Source: Spirochaeta sp.
GTDB lineage: Bacteria; Spirochaetota; Spirochaetia; DSM-27196; Alkalispirochaetaceae
Direction: 5' to 3'
Length of the DNA: 60,701 nt
NCBI GenBank assembly: GCA_007130865.1
Contig: SLRR01000060.1
Coordinates: 1-60,701 of the forward strand
How positions within the stretch are numbered: the first letter of the stretch is position 1; the number at the start of each line of letters is the position of its first letter. Positions 34,710-45,054 of the stretch are shown here, piece after piece. Both the position numbers and the translations under genes were made by a program. The notes beneath the pieces were generated by a model, which was given only the letters and a program-made list of their open reading frames with translations, was not told the DNA's origin and ran no database searches.

Positions 34710-35999
34710 TCAGCGGGAGATCGTGATCGCTCCCCGCAGGTACGAGAGGTTTCGCGACTCAAGAACGATCCTGACCGCTTCCACCGGACGGAACTCCAGC
34801 CCTATCCCTGCGAAGTGACCGTCCTCATCGTAGATATCAAAATTTCCCGCAACGGAGATCCCCACACCTTCTTCTACAGAGCGCCAGAACGGATACCAGC
34901 CGATCCGTCCCTGGATGTGATCAAACCCGGCGTACAAGCTGTACCTGGTATGAGCGAGTTCCGGTACCAGCACGTCCGCGGTCAGAAACGGTCCCGCGTA
35001 CCAGGACCCCGTCTCCAACCACTCCCAGTCATCATCTCCTCCCACGGCGACGGTACCGAACGCGCCGATCGCGAGGGTGGTACTCGTGACCCATCCAGCC
35101 CGGGAAAGCAGCTGGACCATGAGGCGGCCCGTGGACTCCACGCCGTACTCAAGGTCGTCGTCACGCGGAATCGCAATAGTCCCGTCCACGCCGAACAGGA
35201 AGACGCGCCAGAACGAGAAGTCCAGGGAGCCGTCCAGCAGGTACGTGTCAAATCCTCCGGTAAATCCCAGGGTGAACTCACCGTCGTCCGGCAGGTATCC
35301 GGTGGGAACGCGTCGATCCCGGGCCGGCAGATAATGATAGAGAAACGACCGATGTCTGTCGGCGCGCATGCGCCGATCCGCAAGCCGGATCTGCTCCTGC
35401 AGTTCTTCCAGTTTTATCTGCTCCTGGCGCCGTTCCGCCGCGGCTCGTTCATCCTCCAACCGTTGCACCTCCCGCGCGCGATTGGCGGCGGACATCGTCT
35501 CCATCACGGAGATCCACTCCTCGAGGCGCCGCCTGTATTCCTCCTGGGTTGTACGGTACAGGGTGTACCAGACACCGGTACGGGGGTCCTCCCACACATC
35601 GGGGTTCATTCCGGAGATGATCGCCTGGCTGCGAACGTCCGACTCCACCTGCAGAAGGAACTCCGACGTCTCCGCGTCGCTCGCCGTCTCCCGTTGAATC
35701 ACCGCTGCCTCGACCTCGGTAGAGATATTTCCCGCGAAATCCACCGCCGCGGCGGCGATTGATTCTTCCCGGCTGGAACCGGTACCCACACCGATGAACC
35801 CGCCACCGTCCGGCCCCGGATATAACTTCTGCCAGTCACCGCTCTCGATCACCTCCACCCAATCCGGAACAACCACCGGTTCCACGGTCGCGTCCTTGTT
35901 CGGCGCATCCCGGTCCGTGGTCCGCTCAAAAACTCCTCCGCTGAACGCGGGAGCGCCAAGAAAAACGAGGAATACAAGAAACACTATAAATTTTTTCAC
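34710..35999 (-). CDS. Secreted LPP20-domain protein with beta-rich C-terminus
   Basis: 429 aa from GTG 35999 with GGAGG 4 nt upstream (TTG 36014 lacks this). A signal peptide (about 1-20) is followed by an LPP20 domain (about 55-155) containing FIGVGTGSSREESIAAAAVD. Next comes a charged coiled coil (about 180-225) and a 200-residue beta-rich region resembling outer-membrane beta-barrel repeats, with alternating polar/aromatic strands. LPP20 proteins are envelope proteins of unknown function in spirochaetes and epsilonproteobacteria. It could be an outer-membrane protein with a periplasmic N-domain. Confidence 0.8.
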   Translation of the reverse strand: MKKFIVFLVFLVFLGAPAFSGGVFERTTDRDAPNKDATVEPVVVPDWVEVIESGDWQKLYPGPDGGGFIGVGTGSSREESIAAAAVDFAGNISTEVEAAVIQRETASDAETSEFLLQVESDVRSQAIISGMNPDVWEDPRTGVWYTLYRTTQEEYRRRLEEWISVMETMSAANRAREVQRLEDERAAAERRQEQIKLEELQEQIRLADRRMRADRHRSFLYHYLPARDRRVPTGYLPDDGEFTLGFTGGFDTYLLDGSLDFSFWRVFLFGVDGTIAIPRDDDLEYGVESTGRLMVQLLSRAGWVTSTTLAIGAFGTVAVGGDDDWEWLETGSWYAGPFLTADVLVPELAHTRYSLYAGFDHIQGRIGWYPFWRSVEEGVGISVAGNFDIYDEDGHFAGIGLEFRPVEAVRIVLESRNLSYLRGAITISR

Positions 36000-36048
36000 A
36001 ACGCCTCCGCTCAAAGTTAGTAATGCAGTGCGTCGCGGTTGTCAACGC

Positions 36049-36744
36049 TTAAGGTATCGGATACTGGTTGAACCGAATGATATCAGGCAACGGCTTTTCC
36101 GGATCGGACCAGCTTTCCCACTCCCGGAGCAAAACCAACGCACCCGGGAACATGGACCGGATCAGGTTGGCGTTTCCCGGATCGCTCTCCACGGCCACGG
36201 TGACCGTTCCCAGCGCACCGATAGTTTCCAAAACCCCCTGCCGGAACGCCCGATCCGGGAACGAGTTGATCGGCTTGAAAAAAAACCTCGTTTCGTTACC
36301 GCAGGGTAGTCCGTTTCGTCTGAACGACTCGAGAGTGCCGGCGGACATGTTCGCTTTGTCCCTTCCGGTGAGGAATACCAGCGCAACGCCCCGCCGCTGA
36401 AGCCAGTACAGAAAGTCTCCTGCCCCGGGGTATGGGTGATCGTGTAAAACGTACTGATCGGTGAAGAACCGCTGCTCCCAGAACGCGTTGATCCGTCCCT
36501 TTGTCTCATCCGCCAGCCCCGGGTAGCGTTCCAGCACCTGCTTCAAGTTCCACCCGATATCAACCGCGTCGATCCGCTCGATCACGGTACGCATCTCCGG
36601 TATAAACCGGGCGGCCTCCTGAAGAATTCGAAGTGTACGGGGACCGGGGTCCATAATCACGGAATCGATCTCGAGTACGGCCAGCGGACCATCGCCGTTT
36701 TCCGGCAACAGGTACTCGAGTTTGTCAAACGTGAGCGCTTCCAA
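36049..36744 (-). CDS. HAD-like hydrolase with altered motif I
   Basis: 231 aa from TTG 36744, after an AAGGGGGG site. The HAD fold is suggested by the N-terminal VLEIDSVI strand (motif I), the FLTGRDKANMS motif II (TGR) and the late VAVESDPGNANLI acidic motif. In motif I the usual DxD is DxV, so the second catalytic aspartate is missing. This could mean a non-phosphatase or inactive member, or a different family. It is single and divergent from the glgX operon. Confidence 0.6.
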   Translation of the reverse strand: MEALTFDKLEYLLPENGDGPLAVLEIDSVIMDPGPRTLRILQEAARFIPEMRTVIERIDAVDIGWNLKQVLERYPGLADETKGRINAFWEQRFFTDQYVLHDHPYPGAGDFLYWLQRRGVALVFLTGRDKANMSAGTLESFRRNGLPCGNETRFFFKPINSFPDRAFRQGVLETIGALGTVTVAVESDPGNANLIRSMFPGALVLLREWESWSDPEKPLPDIIRFNQYPIP

Positions 36745-36858
36745 AGGCCCCCCTTACCGCTGATCTCATCAAAAACCGGCACCGAACGATCCACTCTCTC
36801 ATTGGAGAAACACCCTCATTGTAACCCACCTCGCGATGCAATAAGGTAGAAAACGCGT

Positions 36859-38997
36859 ATGAGCACACAAATCAACTACCGGCTGTGGCCGGGCCGACCG
36901 TACCCGCTGGGGGCAACCTGGGACGGCAGTGGGACGAACTTTGCCCTCTTCTCCGCCTACGCGGAAAAAGTCGAGCTCTGTCTCTTCGATGAATCCGGCG
37001 CGCAGGAGATCGCGCGCATCACCCTGCCGGAGTACACCCACGAGATCTGGCACGGATACCTGCCGGACATCCGTCCGGGACAACTGTACGGATACCGGGT
37101 TTACGGGCCGTATGACCCGCCCGCGGGACACCGGTTCAACCATCACAAACTACTGATCGATCCCTATGCACGGTCCCTCAAGGGTACTCTCCAATGGAAC
37201 GACGCGCTCTTCGGTTACGAGCTGGGGTCGGACCAGGAAGATCTGTCTTTCGACACCCGTGACAGTGCGTCGTACGTGCCAAAAGCCAAGGTGGTGGATA
37301 CCGCGTTCACCTGGGGCAAAAACCCGAAGCCGATGACCCCCTGGGACCGGACGATCGTGTACGAGATGCATCCCAGGGGCTTCACGATGCTCCATCCGGT
37401 CGTACCGGAAGAGATACGGGGTACGTTCTCCGGGCTGGCCCATCCGGAGGTCGTCGATTATGTCTCTGAGCTGGGGGTTACCGCGGTGGAGCTGCTACCG
37501 GTACACGCCTTTGTACGGGACCGGCATCTGGTCGATCAGCGTCTCACCAACTTCTGGGGGTACAACAGCCTGGCGTTTTTTGCTCCAGACCAGGAGTACC
37601 TGGCGGGAGAGACGATTCGGGACTTCAAGAGTTACGTACAGATCATGCACGACGCCGGGATCGAGGTAATTCTCGACGTGGTATACAACCACACCGCGGA
37701 AGGCAACCATCTCGGTCCGACGCTCTCCCTCCGGGGAATCGACAACTGCTCCTACTACTACCTGGTGGACGATGACAACCGCTACTACAACGACTTTACC
37801 GGTACGGGGAACGCTCTGGAACTGCGACATCCCCAGGTGCTGCGCATGGTGACCGACTCCCTGAGGTACTGGACCGAGGAGATGCAGGTGGACGGGTTCC
37901 GTTTTGACCTCGCCACGACCCTCGCCCGGGTGGACGGCGAATACCGGGAGAACTCCGGTTTTCTCGATACGATCGCCCAGGACCCGGTTCTCTCCGGGGT
38001 GAAACTGATAGCAGAACCCTGGGACACCGGTCCGGGGGGATACCAGGTGGGTAACTTCCCTCCCGGGTGGAGTGAATGGAACGACCGATACCGCGATACC
38101 CTGCGCCGGTTCTGGAAAGGAGACGCGGGACTGCTCGGCGAGGTGGGGAATCGCATCGCCGGGTCCAGCGATATCTACAACCGCCGGGGACGACGTCCCT
38201 GGGCAAGTGTAAACTTCATTACAGCCCACGACGGCTTCACCCTGTGGGACCTGGTTAGCTACAACGACAAGCACAACGAAGCCAATGGTGAGGAGAACCG
38301 CGACGGTTCCGACAACAACAACAGCTGGAACTGCGGCGTGGAGGGACCTACGGATGATCCGGAGATCCTGGAACTCCGCAACCGGCAGGTACGAAACATG
38401 CTGGCCACGCTTCTTCTCAGCAGCGGTGTACCGATGATTACCGCCGGTGACGAGGTCGCTCGTTCCCAGAACGGGAATAACAATCCCTACTGCCAGGATA
38501 ACGAGATCAGCTGGATGCCCTGGCACCAACTCCAGGAGAGCAACGACGGTACAACCGAACCGACCGCGCAGTCGCTGCTCGAGTTCACCCGACGCCTGAT
38601 CCGCCTGCGCCACGACCACGTGGTGTTCCGCCGGTCCCGCTTTTTCCACGGACGACAGATCCCCGGTACGGAAATAAAGGACGTCACCTGGCTCCACGCC
38701 AGTGGTGATGAGATGACCGCCGAGCGCTGGCATAACGGTGACCAACGTACCCTGGGAGCTCTTATCAGCGGCGAAGCGGGCAGCCGTTTCCTTACGGAAG
38801 AGGGAGAACCGGAACCGGACGAGACGTTCCTCCTGATCCTCCACGGCGGGCACGAGAAAATCGGGTTCACCCTGCCTCCATGCAACGGAGGTCGGTGGGT
38901 GGAAGAGATAGGCACCGCGCGGGTGAACCGTCGCAGGAATCGGGTCACGATGCCGCCGCGTACGCTTTTGCTGTACCGTCGGGAGGATGATTCGTGA
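36859..38997 (+). CDS. glgX: Glycogen debranching enzyme GlgX
   Basis: 712 aa. A CBM48 domain (about 8-130) precedes a GH13 catalytic domain with DVVYNHTAEGN, the GFRFDLA nucleophile motif, the AEPWDTG acid and TAHDGFTLWDLVSY. GlgX cleaves alpha-1,6 branches of glycogen, releasing malto-oligosaccharides. It is the first gene of the glgX-treZ-treY operon, so its products feed the trehalose enzymes. AAGG lies 13 nt before the ATG. Confidence 0.95.
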   Translation: MSTQINYRLWPGRPYPLGATWDGSGTNFALFSAYAEKVELCLFDESGAQEIARITLPEYTHEIWHGYLPDIRPGQLYGYRVYGPYDPPAGHRFNHHKLLIDPYARSLKGTLQWNDALFGYELGSDQEDLSFDTRDSASYVPKAKVVDTAFTWGKNPKPMTPWDRTIVYEMHPRGFTMLHPVVPEEIRGTFSGLAHPEVVDYVSELGVTAVELLPVHAFVRDRHLVDQRLTNFWGYNSLAFFAPDQEYLAGETIRDFKSYVQIMHDAGIEVILDVVYNHTAEGNHLGPTLSLRGIDNCSYYYLVDDDNRYYNDFTGTGNALELRHPQVLRMVTDSLRYWTEEMQVDGFRFDLATTLARVDGEYRENSGFLDTIAQDPVLSGVKLIAEPWDTGPGGYQVGNFPPGWSEWNDRYRDTLRRFWKGDAGLLGEVGNRIAGSSDIYNRRGRRPWASVNFITAHDGFTLWDLVSYNDKHNEANGEENRDGSDNNNSWNCGVEGPTDDPEILELRNRQVRNMLATLLLSSGVPMITAGDEVARSQNGNNNPYCQDNEISWMPWHQLQESNDGTTEPTAQSLLEFTRRLIRLRHDHVVFRRSRFFHGRQIPGTEIKDVTWLHASGDEMTAERWHNGDQRTLGALISGEAGSRFLTEEGEPEPDETFLLILHGGHEKIGFTLPPCNGGRWVEEIGTARVNRRRNRVTMPPRTLLLYRREDDS

Positions 38998-40865
38998 GCG
39001 ATCGGGTCGTGAGCGGCGTGGACTACCGGTTCGGTCCGTTTGTCACCGAGGAGGGAGTGATATTCCGACTCTGGGGACCCGCAGCGAAGACGGTGGACCT
39101 GGTCCTTGAGGTTCCGGCGGAAACTCCCGCTGCCGCGGATGAGCCGGCCTTACGGGATGTGGATCCCTCAGGGCACACCCCTCACACCCGGGCGATTCCG
39201 CTGTCCCGGGACACCGTCGGGTGGTGGCGGTCACCGCCGCAGGCCGCGCCGCCGGGCTCGGCCTACCGCTTCCGGATAAACGGAGACGTGCTTGTACCGG
39301 ATCCGGCTTCACGCGCACAGAGGGATGATGTCCACGGTCCGAGCATCCTTACCGTCGAGAACGGTGCCGTCGAGAACGGTGCCGTCAAGTCCGGGGAGAA
39401 CCCGTCCCCCTGGCGCGGCCGTCCCTGGGAAGAAACGGTGCTGTACGAGGTACACCTTGGTACGGGTACCGCAGCGGGTACGTTCCGTTCCCTCGTGCCC
39501 CAGCTGCCGCACCTGGCTCAGTTGGGAATCACCGCGGTGGAACTGATGCCGATCGCGGATTTTCCCGGTTCACGCAACTGGGGGTACGACGGTGTACTAC
39601 CGTTTGCGCCGGACCAGGTGTACGGTTCCGTTTCGGACCTGAAAGAACTCATATCGGCGGCGCACCGGGAGAACCTCTCGATCTGGCTGGACGTGGTGTA
39701 CAACCACTTCGGCCCCGAGGGGAATTACCTCGGTCTCTACGCTCCGCAGTTTTTCAACAAGGATGTACACACCCCCTGGGGAGCGGCCATAGATTTCACC
39801 GTACCGGAGGTCCGCCGGTTCTTCATCGAGAACGCGCTCTACTGGATCATGGAGATCGGGTTCGACGGCCTGCGCCTGGATGCGGTGCACGCGATCCACG
39901 ACCCCTCGCCGGTTCATTTTCTGGAAGAACTCGCCGCGACAGTCCGCGCGGCGGTACACGCCGGGAACACTCCGGATCGGCACGTTCACCTGGTCCTGGA
40001 AAACGACCGGAACGAAGCACGCTTTCTCGCACCGGGATACTCACCGGAGCCGGAGCAATACACGGCACAGTGGAACGACGATATTCATCACGCCTGGCAC
40101 GTACTGCTTACCGGGGAGTCCCACGGGTATTACCGGGAGTACGCGAACACCTCTGAAGCGGGACTCCTGCCGGCACTCGCTACGGGATTCATCAGAAAAG
40201 GAGAGACCAGCACCCACCTGCCGCCGACGCGGTTTGTCTCGTTCCTGCAGAATCACGACCAGGTGGGAAACCGCGCGTTCGGCGAGCGCCTGATCACACT
40301 GACGGAGAAAGAACCCCTCCGTGTGGCGATCGTGACGCAGATCCTGTCTCCCCAGATTCCCCTGCTCTTCATGGGCGAGCCCTGGGGTGAGACCGCGCCG
40401 TTCCAGTTTTTCTGCGACTTTGGGGAGGACCTGTCCCGGGCAGTACAGGAGGGGCGTCGCCGGGAGTTCGGCCTGGATGATCTACCTGATCCCACCGCGG
40501 CAGAAACGGTCCGGAACAGCACCCCCGCCACGGCGGAGATACTGACGACCGTTGGTGATCGCGGGCGGGAGGATTGGATCCGGTGGTACCGGGACCTGCT
40601 GGTGCTCCGCCGTCGCTACCTGATACCGTTGCTCGCTACGGTACGCCCGGGCACTTCTGCGGGTGGCGGCGACGAAGCGACCCTCTTTCACTGGAACCCC
40701 GGTTGGGCGATGTATCTGAACCTGAGCGATCGGGAGCGACCGCTACCGGAGACGCTGCCCGCGTCCTGGTCCGACGCCCCCGCCGATGAACCGGTACTGA
40801 TCACGGACGGTACCGGTTCGTCCATGGCCCCCTGGAGCGTCCGTGTTTTTCGGAGGAAACCGTGA
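38994..40865 (+). CDS. treZ: Malto-oligosyltrehalose trehalohydrolase
   Basis: 623 aa from GTG 38994, overlapping glgX by four bases (GTGA). A CBM48-like N-domain (about 10-120) is followed by the GH13 barrel with DVVYNHFGPEGN, GLRLDAVHAI, LENDRNEA and FLQNHDQVGNRAF. TreZ hydrolyses malto-oligosyltrehalose to trehalose plus a shortened maltodextrin. An in-frame 15-bp tandem repeat (39354-39383) adds two VENGA units in the N-terminal linker, a likely unstable but neutral insertion. Confidence 0.95.
   Translation: MSDRVVSGVDYRFGPFVTEEGVIFRLWGPAAKTVDLVLEVPAETPAAADEPALRDVDPSGHTPHTRAIPLSRDTVGWWRSPPQAAPPGSAYRFRINGDVLVPDPASRAQRDDVHGPSILTVENGAVENGAVKSGENPSPWRGRPWEETVLYEVHLGTGTAAGTFRSLVPQLPHLAQLGITAVELMPIADFPGSRNWGYDGVLPFAPDQVYGSVSDLKELISAAHRENLSIWLDVVYNHFGPEGNYLGLYAPQFFNKDVHTPWGAAIDFTVPEVRRFFIENALYWIMEIGFDGLRLDAVHAIHDPSPVHFLEELAATVRAAVHAGNTPDRHVHLVLENDRNEARFLAPGYSPEPEQYTAQWNDDIHHAWHVLLTGESHGYYREYANTSEAGLLPALATGFIRKGETSTHLPPTRFVSFLQNHDQVGNRAFGERLITLTEKEPLRVAIVTQILSPQIPLLFMGEPWGETAPFQFFCDFGEDLSRAVQEGRRREFGLDDLPDPTAAETVRNSTPATAEILTTVGDRGREDWIRWYRDLLVLRRRYLIPLLATVRPGTSAGGGDEATLFHWNPGWAMYLNLSDRERPLPETLPASWSDAPADEPVLITDGTGSSMAPWSVRVFRRKP
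39354..39383 (+). repeat. 15-bp tandem repeat inside treZ
   Basis: Two identical copies of GTCGAGAACGGTGCC (39354-39368 and 39369-39383) encode VENGA twice in a linker. Copy-number change would stay in frame. Confidence 0.9.
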
Positions 40866-43741
40866 ATCGAATACCCCCGTATCCCCGTGCTACGTACCGC
40901 GTTCAGCTCTCCGCGGCGTTCACCTTCGGCGACGCCGCAGGAATCGTTCCTGATCTGGCCCGCCTCGGAATCAGCCATCTCTACGCGTCACCGATCCTGG
41001 CGGCGCGGGCCGGTTCGACCCACGGATACGATATCGTGGATCATACCCGGTTGAACCCGGAGTTCGGCGGGGACCGCCAGTTCACGGAACTCGTTAACGA
41101 ACTGCACGCCCACGATATGGGATTGATCGTGGATTTTGTCCCCAATCACATGGGCGTAGGATACGACGACAATACGTGGTGGCTTAACGTTCTCGAATGG
41201 GGACCGAACTCTCCCTACGCGTCGTTCTTCGACATCGACTGGAAACCGTCGGAACAAAGCCTGCGTGGGAAGATCCTGATACCTATCCTCGGTTCGCAGT
41301 ACGGCACGGTTCTGGAACAGGGAGACCTGGCGCTGCGTTTCGACCGTGATAACGGCTCTTTCAGCGTGCACTACTACGAACACCGGTTTCCGATCTCCCC
41401 CGCGCATTACGCGCTGATCCTTGCCGACGTTCACCGGGACGAGGAGCTCGACCACGCGCGGGAACTGCAGGATCTCCGGAACGCGTTTCGAGACCTTCCC
41501 ACGGGCAAACTCTCGGCGCGGCGCATGGCGATCGTTATCCGACGCGCGGGAGAACTGCAGGGAGCGCTGAAACGACTCGCCGAGACGAGTCCGGTCACCG
41601 CGGAAGCGCTCCACCGGGTCTGCCGGGAATGGAACGGTACGTCCGGCACCCCTCGCAGCTTTGACCGCCTGCACCGCCTGCTGGAACGGCAGGCGTACCG
41701 GCTGGCGTACTGGCGGCTCGCCGCCAACGAGATCAACTACCGGCGGTTCTTTGATATCAACGACCTCGCGGCGGTACGCATGGAGTCACCGGAGGTGTTT
41801 GAGATCACGCACCAGCTGATCCTTCGGCTTGTACAGGAAGGTAAACTGCAGGGATTGCGCCTGGACCACGTGGACGGACTGCTCGATCCCCGGGCATATC
41901 TGGAACGGCTGCAGGAATCGGCGGCCTATCGCATGCTCGGCCGGCGGGAAGACTCGATGCCGGAGTACCACACCCCCCTGGACCAGCCCCTCTACGTGCT
42001 CGTGGAAAAGATCCTGGCGCACCATGAAGACCTGCGACGCGCCTGGCCGGTGAGTGGTACCACCGGGTACGACCACCTGAGCATCGTGGGCGAATTGCTT
42101 ACCGACCCCGAAGGTGAAGAGCCCCTGACCGAAACGTACGAGGAGTTTACCGGCGCTCCCCGGGACTTCCCTTCCATGGTACTCCACGCCAAGTACCGGA
42201 CGATGCAGGATACTCTGGCGAGCGAACTCAACGTGCTGGCGAACCGGCTCAGTCGACTCGCCAAGAGCAGCCGACGCACCCGGGATCTCTCCCGTCTGGC
42301 TCTTCGCACGGCCCTGATGGATATCGTCGCGCGCTTTCCCGTGTACCGATCCTACGCGGACCACGACGGCGTGACCGAGCAGGACCGACGGGATATCGAA
42401 TGGGCCGTGGCCACTGCGCGCAAGGCCGCTCGTACGGTGGACACGAGCGCCTACGATTTTATCCGGGCGGTCCTCACCACGGATCTGCTCCAGGAGTATC
42501 CCCGGGAGTTCCGCCGCCGGGAGGTGGTAGAGCTGGCGATGAAGGTTCAGCAGTTCACCGCGCCGGTGATGGCAAAGTCCTTTGAAGATACCGCTTTTTA
42601 CCGGGACGCGCGTTTCCTGGCTCGCAACGAGGTCGGATCCGAGCCGGACCGGTTCTTCACCTCGCCTCAGGCGTTCCACTACGCCGCCCGGGACCGCCTG
42701 CAAAACCGGCCGTTTGCGATGGTCACCACCGCGACCCACGACCACAAGCGGGGCGAGGATACCCGGGCGCGTATGAACGTCATCAGCGAGATCCCCGACC
42801 GTTGGCGTGAGTGGGTCCGCAAGATCGGCGAGTTTACCCAGGGAATCGCCGGTGATTCCCTGCCCACGGCAAACGACCAGTATTTTCTCCTGCAGACGCT
42901 GGTCGGTACCTGGCCCCTCGACCTGGTCGGTCCGGAGTACACCGGGATCGAACAGTTCTGCGAGCGCATCGTGAGTTACGCGATCAAGGTGGTCCGGGAA
43001 GCCAAGCTCGAGACGAGCTGGACGGCTCCCGACGAGGAGTACGAGGCCGGGCTTGAGCGCTATATCCGGGCAATCCTCAACCCCCGCCGGAGTCCCACGG
43101 TGCTGCGGCTCCTGGAGGAGTTTGTTCGCACCATACAGCTGCCCGGCGCGATAAACGGTATTTCCCAGAAACTGCTCACCCTCACCGTACCGGGTGTCCC
43201 GGATATCTACCAGGGTACGACCGGGTGGGATTTCTCCCTGGTGGACCCCGATAACCGACGGCCCGTGGAGTTTACGGCTCACCGACGCAGGCTGGACTCC
43301 CTCGAATTATCTCCGGAGGGATGTCGGCGCGCCCTGGAGGACTGGATCTCCGGTGCGCCGAAGCTGCTTGCTGCATCCGTCGCCTTGCGTGTCAGGGCGG
43401 ATCATCCCGACCTCTTTGCCTCCGGGACGTACGTGCCGCTCGAGCCGGAAGGAACTCATGCGGCACGGATCGTGGCGTTTGCCCGCGTACACGACGGGGA
43501 AACACTGCTCGTGATCGTCCCGCGTCTTGTCGAGCCTCTGCTCCGGGACCAGTCCCTGCCGCTACCGGTCGGGTGGGCAGACACGACGGTGACTCTGGAA
43601 CCTCTGCACCTTCCCGCCGGGGTGGTCGGTCGCAACCGCCTCACCGGTAAAACGGTCCACTTCGAAGAATCCCGTATCCTCGCGGGAAACGCCCTTGAGA
43701 ATTTCCCCGTGGCGATAATACAATTAGAGGCGGGAGCGTGA
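40862..43741 (+). CDS. treY: Malto-oligosyltrehalose synthase
   Basis: 959 aa from GTG 40862, overlapping treZ by four bases. GH13 motifs are VDFVPNHMG, GLRLDHVDGLLDP (nucleophile), YVLVEKIL (acid) and ATHDHKRGEDTRAR. TreY isomerises the terminal alpha-1,4 bond of malto-oligosaccharides to an alpha,alpha-1,1 bond, after which TreZ releases trehalose. The length is within the usual range. Together with glgX and treZ it forms a complete glycogen-to-trehalose route, a typical osmoprotectant supply. Confidence 0.96.
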   Translation: MNRIPPYPRATYRVQLSAAFTFGDAAGIVPDLARLGISHLYASPILAARAGSTHGYDIVDHTRLNPEFGGDRQFTELVNELHAHDMGLIVDFVPNHMGVGYDDNTWWLNVLEWGPNSPYASFFDIDWKPSEQSLRGKILIPILGSQYGTVLEQGDLALRFDRDNGSFSVHYYEHRFPISPAHYALILADVHRDEELDHARELQDLRNAFRDLPTGKLSARRMAIVIRRAGELQGALKRLAETSPVTAEALHRVCREWNGTSGTPRSFDRLHRLLERQAYRLAYWRLAANEINYRRFFDINDLAAVRMESPEVFEITHQLILRLVQEGKLQGLRLDHVDGLLDPRAYLERLQESAAYRMLGRREDSMPEYHTPLDQPLYVLVEKILAHHEDLRRAWPVSGTTGYDHLSIVGELLTDPEGEEPLTETYEEFTGAPRDFPSMVLHAKYRTMQDTLASELNVLANRLSRLAKSSRRTRDLSRLALRTALMDIVARFPVYRSYADHDGVTEQDRRDIEWAVATARKAARTVDTSAYDFIRAVLTTDLLQEYPREFRRREVVELAMKVQQFTAPVMAKSFEDTAFYRDARFLARNEVGSEPDRFFTSPQAFHYAARDRLQNRPFAMVTTATHDHKRGEDTRARMNVISEIPDRWREWVRKIGEFTQGIAGDSLPTANDQYFLLQTLVGTWPLDLVGPEYTGIEQFCERIVSYAIKVVREAKLETSWTAPDEEYEAGLERYIRAILNPRRSPTVLRLLEEFVRTIQLPGAINGISQKLLTLTVPGVPDIYQGTTGWDFSLVDPDNRRPVEFTAHRRRLDSLELSPEGCRRALEDWISGAPKLLAASVALRVRADHPDLFASGTYVPLEPEGTHAARIVAFARVHDGETLLVIVPRLVEPLLRDQSLPLPVGWADTTVTLEPLHLPAGVVGRNRLTGKTVHFEESRILAGNALENFPVAIIQLEAGA

Positions 43742-43760
43742 GAGGGAGGGACCGATCCCG

Positions 43761-45044
43761 GTGAACGATGAAACTGCATTATTACATCGTGCCGTAGAAG
43801 CGGCGGAACACGGGGTCTACGTTACGGACCCGTCGGGCAAACTCAAACTGGCAAACCCTGCGTTCTGTCGAATTACCGGTTATTCCCGGGAGGAGTTGCT
43901 CGGGAGCCGAATGTCGATTCTCAGCTCCGGTCGTATGTCCAAAGAGTACTACAAACGACTCTGGTCGCAGATTCTCGAAGGACACACCTGGAAAGAGGAG
44001 ATCCTCAACCGCCGCAAGGACGGCGAACTTTACTGGGCGTTCCAGATCATCTCCCCCGTGTGCGACGAGGACGGCACCGTTGCGCACTTCGTAGGTATTC
44101 AACACGATATCTCCGAGACGATACACCTCCGGGAGGAGTTGACCGAGGCGCTCACCGAGCTGGATTCGATTTTCCGAAACACCCAGGACGCGGTTTTCCT
44201 GGTCGATGTGGACGCGAGCGAGACGTTCCGGTACGTCAAGATCAACCCGTCGCATGAAGAGTTGTCCGGTTTCCAGACGGAATCGATAAGAGGAAAGACG
44301 CCCCACCAGATCCTTCGTCCGGACCAGGCTCGCCGGGTGGAGGAGAACTATCGCCGGTGCGTCCGGCAGCGCGGGACGGTCGCCTACGAGGAAGAACTGA
44401 ACCTGCCGAAGGGAACACGCACGTGGCACACCCAGCTCACGCCGGTGATCCGCAACGAGCGTGTGGTACAGATCGTCGGATCCGCCCGGGATATCACCGA
44501 GCGCAAGGCTATGGAAGAAGAGCTGCGGTACCTGTCGGAGATGGATTCGCTTACGGGGATCGCCAACCGGCGCAAGATCACGGAGGAACTCGAGCGGGAG
44601 ATCGCACGGGCGGCCCGGCACGAGCATCCCCTTTCGATCCTGATAATGGACATCGACCGGTTCAAGAAGATCAACGATGAGTTCGGCCACGATACTGGTG
44701 ACGCGGTGCTGCGGGCGATAAGCGCCACCACCGAGGCGGTACTGAGGCCGGCGGATCGCCTGGGACGGTGGGGCGGCGAGGAGTTCGTGATTATTCTGCC
44801 GGAGACGGCGCGCCCCGGCGCGGAGGCGCTGGCGGAGCGGGTGCTCGAGGCGGTACGACAGTGCCGCGCGATTCCGGACTACGAGATCACCGTGAGCATC
44901 GGGATCGCATCCCTGAGGTACGGACCGGACGATCATGAGTCGATAGACGCCCTCCTCAGTCGCGCGGACGAACGGATGTACCGTGCAAAACTGGACGGAC
45001 GGGACCGCGTATATCACCCCCCTGCGAAGCCGGAGGGAGAATAA
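43761..45044 (+). CDS. Diguanylate cyclase with two PAS domains
   Basis: 427 aa from GTG 43761 (GAGGGAGGGA upstream). PAS1 (about 7-125, with NPAFCRITGYSREELLGSR) and PAS2 (about 133-250) are followed by a GGDEF domain (about 255-425) whose signature RWGGEEFVIILPE is intact, so c-di-GMP synthesis is expected. No membrane segment; PAS1 could bind a flavin or haem but no specific ligand can be assigned. It follows treY by 20 nt, in the same direction, so it may be cotranscribed. Confidence 0.93.
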   Translation: MNDETALLHRAVEAAEHGVYVTDPSGKLKLANPAFCRITGYSREELLGSRMSILSSGRMSKEYYKRLWSQILEGHTWKEEILNRRKDGELYWAFQIISPVCDEDGTVAHFVGIQHDISETIHLREELTEALTELDSIFRNTQDAVFLVDVDASETFRYVKINPSHEELSGFQTESIRGKTPHQILRPDQARRVEENYRRCVRQRGTVAYEEELNLPKGTRTWHTQLTPVIRNERVVQIVGSARDITERKAMEEELRYLSEMDSLTGIANRRKITEELEREIARAARHEHPLSILIMDIDRFKKINDEFGHDTGDAVLRAISATTEAVLRPADRLGRWGGEEFVIILPETARPGAEALAERVLEAVRQCRAIPDYEITVSIGIASLRYGPDDHESIDALLSRADERMYRAKLDGRDRVYHPPAKPEGE

Positions 45045-45054
45045 CTTAAGGATT

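Noticed and set aside
37495-38853. 452-codon open frame antisense to glgX
   Set aside because: Shadow of glgX codon usage; translation is low complexity with no recognisable domain.
41786-43282. Long 498-codon open frame antisense to treY
   Set aside because: It lies wholly within treY on the other strand. Its composition shows the Arg/Gly/His/Val bias of antisense shadows in high-GC genes, it has no domain, and no ribosome site is present.
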